Shown here: piece by piece, positions 33,894 to 39,420 of the stretch
Position numbering within the stretch: position 1 is the stretch's first letter
How the letters are laid out: the number at the start of each line of letters is the position of its first letter
Origin: Desulfofundulus thermobenzoicus
GTDB lineage: Bacteria; Bacillota; Desulfotomaculia; Desulfotomaculales; Desulfovirgulaceae
Direction of reading: 5' to 3'
DNA: 39,420 nt
Assembly: GCF_009428905.1 (NCBI RefSeq)
Contig: NZ_WHYR01000031.1
Location: 1-39,420, forward strand
Notes under the pieces: generated by a model
The model's input: only the letters and a program-made list of their open reading frames with translations
What the model was told of the DNA's origin: nothing
The model's database searches: none
Made by a program: the position numbers and the translations under genes

Positions 33894-33908
33894 GTGGCCT
33901 GACCATTA
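33894..33908 (-). promoter_or_regulatory. FadR/GntR-type operator upstream of the etfB-etfA-dehydrogenase unit
   Basis: GTGGCCTGACCATTA is identical to the site before the lactate permease. Its core TGGCCTGACCA is an imperfect palindrome close to TGGTCNGACCA, the FadR-subfamily pattern. It lies between the regulator gene terminator and etfB, where an operon promoter is expected. A TTATAA on the minus strand at 33871-33876 may be part of that promoter. Confidence 0.7.
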
Positions 33909-33971
33909 ACCTATGGGGAATATTCTCTATCATTTGCCAAAATCCTTTTTCAAAAAAATAATTTTTTATAA

Positions 33972-34000
33972 AAAATCCCGCCCCTTAAGGACAGGATTTT
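33972..34000 (-). terminator. Intrinsic terminator after the regulator gene
   Basis: On the minus strand AAATCC ... GGGATTTTTT, with an inner TCC-TTAA-GGG pairing, ends in a T-run. It lies about 25 bases after the regulator stop. Confidence 0.8.
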
Positions 34001-34022
34001 AAAAACACCACCGGCTAAAGTA

Positions 34023-34760
34023 TCACTGCTGCCCGTCATGTTCGGTTAAATTAACCCGGGCCAGTTCCACTTCCACTTTCCACAAATGCCGGTACATGAT
34101 GTCCCTGGCCCGTTCTTTGTCCCGGTCGGCAATGGCCAGATAGATTTCCCGGTGTTCCTCAAAAAGGCGCCGGGTGGTCCCGGCGGTGGCCGAAAGCCAC
34201 AGTGCCCGGGTTACCCGCAAAGTTTGATTCATAGTTTCCTGCACTGTATTCATCAACCGGCTGAGCAAGGGGTTCCGGCTGGCCTGGGCCACAGTCAGGT
34301 GCAGGCGCAAATCCAGTTCCTCGGCCCTGGCCCCTCCGGACAAAAGATCCTCTTCCATTTCTTCCACCACTTTTTTCATCTCCTGGAGCAGATCGGCCGG
34401 GCACCTTTCGGCGGCCAGGCCGGCGGCCTCCACTTCCAGTGCTTTGCGTACTTCCAGGATGTTCTGCAACTTGTCCTTTTCCAGGAGCAATAAAAAGGCC
34501 AGCGGTTCAATAACGGCGTTGGGGCCGGGACGTTTGACGTAAATGCCCTCCCCATGCCTGATCTCCAGAATGCCGGCCAGGTTCAGCGCAGATAAAGCCT
34601 CCCGCACCGAGGCCCGGCTTACCTGCAGCCTTACCGAGAGTTCTCTTTCGGTTAACAGTTTATCTCCGGGGGAAAGCTGTCCTTCGATAATCAGCTGTTT
34701 GATCTGTTCCAGAATGCTTTCGGAAGTGCGTTTGGTTTTTACCGGCTTAAATCCCGTCAT
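34023..34760 (-). CDS. FadR-subfamily GntR transcription regulator of lactate genes
   Basis: This 245-residue regulator has an N-terminal winged helix (ILEQIKQLIIEGQLSPGDKLLTERELSVRLQVSRASVREALSALNLAGILEIRHGEGIYV) and a C-terminal helical FCD effector domain (LEVRKALEVEAAGLAAERC, DLRLHLTVAQASRNPLLSRLM, FEEHREIYLAIADRDKERARDIMYRHL). LldR, LutR and PdhR belong to this group and sense lactate or pyruvate. I chose the ATG at 34760 because AAAGGGGGG lies about nine bases upstream. The gene lies next to the etf-dehydrogenase unit, and two identical operator-like sites flank the cluster, so lactate-responsive repression is likely. Confidence 0.9.
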   Translation of the reverse strand: MTGFKPVKTKRTSESILEQIKQLIIEGQLSPGDKLLTERELSVRLQVSRASVREALSALNLAGILEIRHGEGIYVKRPGPNAVIEPLAFLLLLEKDKLQNILEVRKALEVEAAGLAAERCPADLLQEMKKVVEEMEEDLLSGGARAEELDLRLHLTVAQASRNPLLSRLMNTVQETMNQTLRVTRALWLSATAGTTRRLFEEHREIYLAIADRDKERARDIMYRHLWKVEVELARVNLTEHDGQQ

Positions 34761-34795
34761 TAGCCCCATCCCCCCTTTAGTTGTTCTATCTTGTT

Positions 34796-35590
34796 CTATC
34801 TGATGCCGGTCAGAGCCAGAACAATAACCACCAGACCCAAAATCAGGCGGTACCACACAAAAAGGCCAAAGCTACGGCGGGTCAGATAACGTAAAAGAAA
34901 CCCGATGGAAAGAAAACCGACAATGGCCGAAACCACCACGCCGGTGATAAAGGGCAGGTTCAGGTCGGCAGGGGTCAGTTTGGGCAATTGCATTACACCT
35001 GCCCCCAAAATAATGGGCGTGGACATTAAAAAGGAAAAGCGGGCCGCCGTTTCCCGGTCCAGGCCGGCTATGCGGCCGGCGGCCATGGTGATGCCGGAAC
35101 GGGATACCCCCGGGATAATGGCCAGGGCCTGAGACATACCGATCCACAGGCTTTCCCCCAGACCCACCTGCTCCAGATCCTTTCCGGCCAGACACCGGGT
35201 ATCGGCCAGGTAAAGGATAATGCCCATAACCATCAGCATGGCGCCAATCAGCAGCGGTTCCCGGAAAGTGGTTTCCGCCTGTGCCTCAAAGAGATAACCA
35301 AACAATGCCCCCGGAATGGTGGCCATTACCAGATACCAGAACAACCGCCCTTCCGCAGTGCGCCGCCGCAGCAGACCGTCATGCAACAGAATCAGCCAGT
35401 CCCGCCAGAAGTAAGCCACCACAGCCACCAGTGTGCCCATATGCAGGGCCACATCAAAGGTTAAACCTTCATAACGCCAGCCCATGAGCCAGGGGACCAG
35501 CACCAGGTGGGCGGAACTGGATATGGGCAAAAATTCCCCCAACCCCTGGACAAGGCCCAGAATTGCCGCCTGCCATACGGTCAAAACCAT
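34796..35590 (-). CDS. uppP: Undecaprenyl-diphosphatase UppP (BacA)
   Basis: This integral membrane phosphatase recycles the undecaprenyl carrier of peptidoglycan synthesis and gives bacitracin resistance. The motifs are GLVQGLGEFLPISSSAHLVL (E-rich/SSS motif) and IPGVSRSGITMAAGRIAGL (PGxSRSG motif). About seven to eight hydrophobic helices are seen in 264 residues. The start at 35590 (MVLTVWQAAILG) has AGGGGTG upstream and gives the normal N-terminus. It has an extended -10 promoter (35641-35646) and is followed 35 bases later by the regulator gene, so both may be transcribed together. Confidence 0.95.
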   Translation of the reverse strand: MVLTVWQAAILGLVQGLGEFLPISSSAHLVLVPWLMGWRYEGLTFDVALHMGTLVAVVAYFWRDWLILLHDGLLRRRTAEGRLFWYLVMATIPGALFGYLFEAQAETTFREPLLIGAMLMVMGIILYLADTRCLAGKDLEQVGLGESLWIGMSQALAIIPGVSRSGITMAAGRIAGLDRETAARFSFLMSTPIILGAGVMQLPKLTPADLNLPFITGVVVSAIVGFLSIGFLLRYLTRRSFGLFVWYRLILGLVVIVLALTGIR

Positions 35591-35640
35591 CACCCCTGTA
35601 ACAATAGAATATCCTGCTTGCTGCACACATTAACTTCTTC

Positions 35641-35649
35641 ATTATAGCA
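35641..35649 (-). promoter_or_regulatory. Extended -10 promoter of uppP
   Basis: TGCTATAAT on the minus strand (TATAAT at 35641-35646), about 50 bases before the uppP start and after the ylzJ terminator. Confidence 0.6.
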
Positions 35650-35692
35650 CATAACGTAGTAAGGTGACCAGACAACTGACAAAAAAGAAATT

Positions 35693-35711
35693 CCTCCGGG
35701 GATGCCGGAGG
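35693..35711 (-). terminator. Intrinsic terminator after ylzJ
   Basis: On the minus strand CCTCCGG-CATCC-CCGGAGG is followed by AATTTCTTTTTTG, directly after the ylzJ stop. Confidence 0.9.
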
Positions 35712-35715
35712 ATCC

Positions 35716-35943
35716 TTAACCGGGAGTGCAAGGCAACCTGACCACCGCCCCGGGATAAAGCCCTGCCTTTAAATAGTCCATGGGGTCTGTGCTTAACAGG
35801 CGCACCACTTTGCCCTCCCCGGGCCCGGTGTTCTGGATCAGCACGGGTACTCCTTCAATATTCACCTCCCTGGTGGGAACATGCTGCATTTCTTCCAGTC
35901 CTTCTAAAACCAGCTCCAGTTGCATAGGTGTATATAGGATCAA
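35716..35943 (-). CDS. ylzJ: YlzJ-like protein
   Basis: This 75-residue protein begins MILYTPMQLELVLEG and contains VPVLIQNTGPGEGKVVRLLSTDP and DYLKAGLYPGAVV, matching the YlzJ-like family encoded next to tepA and spoIIIE in spore formers. The function is unknown. The start is a TTG at 35943, decided by AAAGGAGG six bases upstream. Any longer reading lacks such a site. It follows the tepA fragment by about 80 bases, as in Bacillus, which confirms that the upstream fragment is the native tepA locus. Confidence 0.85.
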   Translation of the reverse strand: MILYTPMQLELVLEGLEEMQHVPTREVNIEGVPVLIQNTGPGEGKVVRLLSTDPMDYLKAGLYPGAVVRLPCTPG

Positions 35944-36022
35944 TATCGTTTCCTCCTTTCCACCCGCCAGCATTCCCTGAAAATGGCTGCCGGTCAGGCC
36001 ACTTTCTCCAGACGCCCGCAAA

Positions 36023-36415
36023 TTACTGCACAGGCACATTGCCCTGCCCGGGCGCGGCATTTTTCTGTTTCCAGTCCTCAATCATTAACTTGAGCTTGTT
36101 TACCGCCTGCCCCACTCCACCAACTTCATCGATCAGCCCCTTTTCCACCGCTTCTCGGCCGATCAATACGGTACCGATATCCCGGGCCAGTTCCCCGGTA
36201 CGAAACATCAGATCCCGGAAGGCAGATTCACTGATCCGGGAGTGCTGGGTGACAAACCGCACCACCCGGTCCTGCATTTTATCCAGGTACTCGTAGGTTT
36301 GAGGAACGCCAATGACCAGCCCGTTTAAGCGGATGGGATGAATGGTCATGCTGGCCGTTTCGGCAATAAAGCTATACTGGGCGGCTACGGCAATGGGTAC
36401 CCCGATGCTACCCAT
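36023..36415 (-). pseudogene. tepA: TepA (ClpP-like translocation-enhancing protease), C-terminal part, interrupted by an element
   Basis: This 130-residue fragment begins [20 protein letters not shown] and continues [40 protein letters not shown] and [15 protein letters not shown], matching the second half of TepA/YmfB. Full TepA is about 230-250 residues, so roughly 110 N-terminal residues are missing. The break falls exactly at the ClpP-type catalytic motif, GGxHSIGVP in intact proteins as I recall them. Only GSIGVP remains. A serine recombinase gene ends 46 bases upstream. GGGGG lies eight to twelve bases before the ATG, so the fragment could still be translated. The missing part is expected beyond the right edge of the window, at the other end of the element. 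Confidence 0.85.
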
Positions 36416-36461
36416 GTCACTACCCCCTAATAATGAGTGAAGGACGGAAACTTTCCGCCCA
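36416..36461 (-). other. Element-chromosome junction (candidate attachment site)
   Basis: Forty-six bases separate the recombinase stop from the first tepA codon. On the minus strand there is an imperfect inverted repeat GGGCGGAAA-G-TTTCCGTCC, then AGGGGGTAGTGAC and the ATG. The tepA reading frame stays open upstream through this stretch. The crossover should lie in or beside the GGGTAGCATCGGGG stretch covering the Gly-Ser-Ile-Gly codons, by comparison with intact TepA. The exact core cannot be set without the other end. Confidence 0.5.
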
Positions 36462-38180
36462 TTAAAACGTTGCCAGCACCTTTAGTTCGAACCTTTCCTG
36501 CTCCAGCTTTTCTTCCCGTCCCAGGAATTCGGCAAGGTCGACATTATAATGAATTTCAATCTTATCCCGGTACAAAACCACCTTGCTGATGATCTGGACG
36601 AGCATCTGTTTTTTCGTCTCGACCGGGGCCTCCATGAACAGCCTGAACCACTGGGGGGCACGCATGGAAAATTCCATCAGCTGGCTTCTCCGATGCTTCT
36701 CCACGCGCGCCTGCGACTTTACTTCCTCCAGCTCCTTCTCAAGTGATTCCAATATCCTACCATACTCGTTCACTTTTTCAGCCAGCAGTTGCTCCGAATA
36801 CAAACTGCCGTCCGGATTGGCGAAATAATCGTCCAAACGTTTGACCCAGGCATTATAGATTTTCCTGTTTTTACTTAATTCCTTTTCCAGGGTCTTCAAC
36901 CGATTTGTCGCTTCAGCCAGGTAGTCCACCTGTTTCTGTTCAATATACTGTAAAAGATCTTCACAATTCAACCCGGACAGGAAATTTTCAAGCTCCTGCA
37001 AGAAAATCCGGTCTATTTTTTTCTGGGAATACGAACCCTGCCCTGCACACAGTTTTTCTCCGCCACCCACCCGGGCGTGGGTAACACACCGGTAAACCCT
37101 TTTCTGGCAGGGATATATCTTGCCGTTACGTTTGCGCCAGTTCTGACCCGAGCTGATAAAGCCGCGGCCGCAGTAACCGCACACAAGAAAACCGGTCAGG
37201 AGTGCGCTGCTGGACATGGCGCGGGGATTGAGTGTTTCTCCCTTTTGTATTTTCGACGTACAATTTTCCTGCATCTTGCGGATCAACCGTTGCCATGTTT
37301 CCAGGGGAATAATGGAATATTCGGGTACCGGCTTCGGGTTTCCATTCTGATCCCGGGGAACGATGAAATTATTCAGGTCCGCATATCCCTTGATGCGCAC
37401 CCTGGAAGTGGGAGTGTTTCCCGGTTTCGTCCTATCGTAGGCCGGTAAGCCGCAGATTATGGGATTCTGCAGCACCTGCCGCACCCGGGTGTCGGTCCAC
37501 AACCTGCCTTCCCGGGTGCGGTACCCCTGCTCGTTCAACGCGGCGGCGATCCTTTTGCTTCCCAAACCTTCTTCCAGGTAGAGTCTGCACATTTCCTTAA
37601 TTATTGCGGCCTCTTCTTCGTCCACTTCCAGCGGCAACCCTTTTTTGGACCCAGATAATCTGAATCCGTAGGCAGGGCGGCCACCGGTCCAGCACCCCTG
37701 TTTGGCTTTCTGCCGCATAACATGAGACACGCGAATTCTGGTGTTTACACTTTCCGTTTCCGATTGCCACCCTTCGATAAACCGCAGGAGCTTGTCATAC
37801 TGGTCCTTAAGCTCCAGCTTTTTACCGCCGGGCACATCGGCAACGGCGATTACCTCAACACCGGCACGGTGAAGCTGCCACAATACTATCGGGTACTCCA
37901 GGCTTTTGCGTGAGAGACGGTCGGCCTTAAATACAAGCAGAATCTTAAATTTGCCCATTAACGCGTCGGCAAGAACGTTCTGCAGGATGTCTCTGTCGTC
38001 TTTGCTGTATTTAAACGCTGAAACACCTTCCTCCGCGTATTCCTTCACAAGTTCCCATTCCGGATGTTGTGCAACGAATTCGCGGATTACGTTTGCCTGA
38101 AGCGGTATGCTGTCTTCCTCGTTACTTTTCAACTGTTTGGCGGTCGACACCCTGTATAATGATGCTACCGGAATGGTCAT
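36462..38180 (-). CDS. Large serine recombinase (site-specific integrase/excisionase)
   Basis: This 572-residue phage-type large serine recombinase starts with a resolvase domain holding the catalytic serine at about residue 12 ([10 protein letters not shown]), and [14 protein letters not shown]. The recombinase domain follows ([54 protein letters not shown]). A zinc ribbon ([10 protein letters not shown] with later cysteines) and a long coiled coil ([19 protein letters not shown]) complete it. Such enzymes insert and excise elements at short att sites, as in skin/SpoIVCA. The ATG at 38180 has TAGGGGTG seven bases upstream. The gene ends at the break in tepA, as expected for the integrase of the inserted element. 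Confidence 0.95.
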   Translation of the reverse strand: MTIPVASLYRVSTAKQLKSNEEDSIPLQANVIREFVAQHPEWELVKEYAEEGVSAFKYSKDDRDILQNVLADALMGKFKILLVFKADRLSRKSLEYPIVLWQLHRAGVEVIAVADVPGGKKLELKDQYDKLLRFIEGWQSETESVNTRIRVSHVMRQKAKQGCWTGGRPAYGFRLSGSKKGLPLEVDEEEAAIIKEMCRLYLEEGLGSKRIAAALNEQGYRTREGRLWTDTRVRQVLQNPIICGLPAYDRTKPGNTPTSRVRIKGYADLNNFIVPRDQNGNPKPVPEYSIIPLETWQRLIRKMQENCTSKIQKGETLNPRAMSSSALLTGFLVCGYCGRGFISSGQNWRKRNGKIYPCQKRVYRCVTHARVGGGEKLCAGQGSYSQKKIDRIFLQELENFLSGLNCEDLLQYIEQKQVDYLAEATNRLKTLEKELSKNRKIYNAWVKRLDDYFANPDGSLYSEQLLAEKVNEYGRILESLEKELEEVKSQARVEKHRRSQLMEFSMRAPQWFRLFMEAPVETKKQMLVQIISKVVLYRDKIEIHYNVDLAEFLGREEKLEQERFELKVLATF

Positions 38181-38191
38181 GGAAAGCACCC

Positions 38192-38398
38192 CTACTTCGT
38201 AATTTCCTCCAGAATAAGTTGGGCCGCTTTAGCTTTGAAATTTACCATGCGTTCCCTGGAATCGGGCACGGGTATGAAAACATTCTCCACTTTCATACCC
38301 GACACGGAGTCATGCCTTCTCAATTTCATGTGGCCGAGGCCTTCTTCTACAATATATTCTACATCATTTATTAAAACCTTCCCGGGCAATTTTGACAT
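38192..38398 (-). CDS. Small protein upstream of the recombinase
   Basis: This 68-residue protein reads MSKLPGKVLINDVEYIVEE then GLGHMKLRRHDSVSGMKVENVFIPVPDSRERMVNFKAKAAQLILEEI. It shows a beta-strand pattern followed by a basic C-terminal helix. GGAGGGG lies four bases before the ATG. Its stop is 11 bases before the recombinase start, so they are co-transcribed. I do not recognise a family. Small genes beside large serine integrases are often recombination directionality factors, which makes this a reasonable but unproved idea. Confidence 0.7.
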   Translation of the reverse strand: MSKLPGKVLINDVEYIVEEGLGHMKLRRHDSVSGMKVENVFIPVPDSRERMVNFKAKAAQLILEEITK

Positions 38399-38652
38399 AT
38401 CATCCCCTCCTTATCGCATAGAGTCTCCGGAATGAAAGAAAGTATGTCCCGACGATTTGAAACGCAAACTATCTGCGGCTCATGCCTACCAGGGCACCCC
38501 GGCCGCACGGCACCGGATTGGCTTGTTGTTTCCTTTTCTTCCGTTGCCGTTTTGCTGGAGGCATCAAGTTCAGCAACCTTTCCGTCCACTTCTATTTCCG
38601 GCAGGCTTATCTCGAAGTCCCCGGCGGGCATCACCCGATCCACCGGCAGCAT
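38371..38652 (-). CDS. Possible small protein or gene remnant in the element
   Basis: A reading frame from ATG 38652 (MLPVDRVMPAGDFEISLPEIEVDG) runs through an acidic, Ser/Thr-rich middle and overlaps the start of the next gene by 28 bases. It has no clear ribosome binding site, and the frame stays open further upstream (to 38733). It may be the tail of a decayed cargo gene. No family is recognised. Confidence 0.3.
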   Translation of the reverse strand: MLPVDRVMPAGDFEISLPEIEVDGKVAELDASSKTATEEKETTSQSGAVRPGCPGRHEPQIVCVSNRRDILSFIPETLCDKEGMICQNCPGRF

Positions 38653-38910
38653 GCCGCATTGCTTGATTTCCTTTGCTTGAGGCGATTCCGTCCAGCCGAC
38701 TTTGCGCAGATGCAGTGGATCAGTAGAAGCCAAAGACTGTGAACTTCGGGAGCGCTTAGTTTCTCTGACGGGGTGGTCAGCCAGGCCCAGGCCGTTTTAA
38801 ACGGGTGGTTCCAGTACCAGGACACCGATTCGAAAGCATGGGCTGCTGCAGCCTTCTCCGCCGGAGTGGCGAATATGGATTGCCCCTTCAGCCAGGTCCC
38901 GAGGCCGTGC

Positions 38911-39332
38911 AGCCGTGCGGGCCTTCGCCCGTTGCCTGCCGCTCGCCGCAGATACGCCGCGCGGCACGCTTCCGCCCCCGTGGCCCGTGCCCCGTTACCT
39001 CCGGGGCATGCGCCGCAGGGGCGGTCATTCGGTTGTCTGCGTGCTCCCGACGGCCGGCTTTCAAAGCCCGCCTCGCACGCCCTTTGGGAGTTGTTAAGCA
39101 TTCACCGAGGCCCCGTTACCCCTTTACGGGACGGCTAGCGCCGTGGGGCCTATGGTATGGATCCCGTTCTCCCTTTGGAATGGTTAATCAGCACATTATG
39201 CGCGTCAACCAGGGATCCGGATAGCGCCCGCTTAAGCGGGCGGGGAAGGCGCCGGTCTTAAAACCGGCATCCTTCGTAGTTAGTTGATTGCGATGTTTTC
39301 GATTAGGGAGCCGGCCTTGCAACCGGCTCCCC
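38911..39332 (-). ncRNA. Candidate large structured RNA region
   Basis: A dense run of perfect inverted repeats, on + coordinates: 38918-38931 (CGGGC/GCCCG), 38937-38942 with 38961-38966, 38972-38978 with 39018-39024 enclosing 38988-38994 with 39002-39008, 39039-39044 with 39075-39080 enclosing a GGCTT/AAGCC hairpin, 39108-39114 with 39145-39151 enclosing 39131-39144, then three hairpins from 39226 to 39332. On the minus strand several loops are purine-rich (GAAG, GAGGTAA, AAAGGGGTA), which suggests that sense. No ORF here has a ribosome binding site. It matches no RNA class I can name, and an OMEGA/HEARO-like or intron remnant is possible. Confidence 0.45.
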
Positions 39333-39339
39333 TCGATTC

Positions 39340-39420
39340 TCAAACTTCCACAAGCAACTCCCGGTAATCGCTTTTGTTGAACTCGTCCAGGCTGCCGTCA
39401 TCGTATTCGACTTCCAGGTA
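39340..39420 (-). CDS. C-terminal end of an unknown element gene (5' part outside window)
   Basis: The minus strand is open from the window edge to a TGA at 39340-39342, ending DEFNKSDYRELLVEV. The preceding residues YLEVEYDDGSL look like a short beta hairpin. Nothing more can be said because the rest lies outside. A strong hairpin (39306-39332) follows the stop and may protect or end its transcript. Confidence 0.55.
   Translation of the reverse strand, partial: YLEVEYDDGSLDEFNKSDYRELLVEV

Noticed and set aside
38631..39101. A 156-residue minus-strand reading frame in the element
   Set aside because: It runs through the nested hairpin region, is Arg/Ala/Gly-rich at its start and lacks a ribosome binding site. 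It is better explained as chance translation of structured DNA. A stretch around TPAEKAAAAHAFESVSWYWN could be a relic of a gene.
38880..39330. Group II intron, RNase P RNA, tmRNA or transposon-guide RNA identity for the hairpin region
   Set aside because: I compared remembered landmarks (GUGYG start and domain V, tmRNA ends, known guide-RNA sequences) and found no convincing match, so no class is assigned.
1..39420. CRISPR arrays, tRNA and rRNA genes
   Set aside because: No regular spaced repeats, no cloverleaf with a GGTTCGA-type arm and no rRNA core sequences were seen on either strand.

Overview
The window reads as chromosome of a GC-rich, spore-forming Firmicute of the Desulfotomaculum/Pelotomaculum type (class Clostridia or Desulfotomaculia). 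This is an inference. It rests on spoVS, ylzJ and tepA, the gene order ftsK-rodZ-rimO-pgsA-cinA-recA-rny-ymdB-spoVS seen across Firmicutes, strong GGAGG ribosome binding sites, frequent GTG/TTG starts, and a lactate cluster of the kind found in sulfate reducers and acetogens. Every gene I can support lies on the minus strand, so transcription runs from high to low coordinates.

Positions 1-4050 hold late cobalamin synthesis genes (cobU-cobQ-cbiB-cbiA, the last one cut by the window edge). They follow a cobalamin riboswitch and an intrinsic terminator that can act as its expression platform. Two copies of a 78-bp intergenic repeat flank cbiB, and a REP-like palindrome supplies its stop codon.

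Positions 4179-24000 are core genome. They hold a DUF3842 protein, a small coiled-coil protein, a class I aminotransferase, a PHP phosphoesterase, an M19 dipeptidase, spoVS with a sigma-H-like promoter, ymdB with an unknown partner, and rny behind a leader that carries a terminator and a tiny ORF. Next come recA-recX behind a LexA-like box, cinA, a short FtsH-like AAA protease, rimO-pgsA plus a membrane-anchored unknown, a zinc-ribbon protein, rodZ, mnmH (tRNA 2-selenouridine synthase) and ftsK.

Positions 24039-35600 hold a TPR membrane protein and then a lactate-oxidation region. That region has a fused LutA/LutB-like iron-sulfur protein, LutC, a lactate permease, a GlcD-type FAD lactate dehydrogenase with EtfA and EtfB, a 28-residue membrane peptide, and a FadR/GntR-family regulator. 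An identical 15-bp sequence, GTGGCCTGACCATTA, close to the FadR-type operator pattern, lies upstream of both transcription units (33894-33908 and 29869-29883). This links the regulator to the cluster. uppP follows.

Positions 35716-39420 contain ylzJ and the C-terminal half of tepA. tepA is broken exactly at its ClpP-like catalytic-serine motif by an integrated element. The large serine recombinase of that element ends 46 bp from the break. The element runs off the right edge of the window. It carries a small co-transcribed protein, a dense run of perfect hairpins that may be a large structured RNA, and the end of an unknown gene. The layout resembles the sigK/skin type of recombinase-interrupted gene, and whether tepA is restored by excision is the main open question here.
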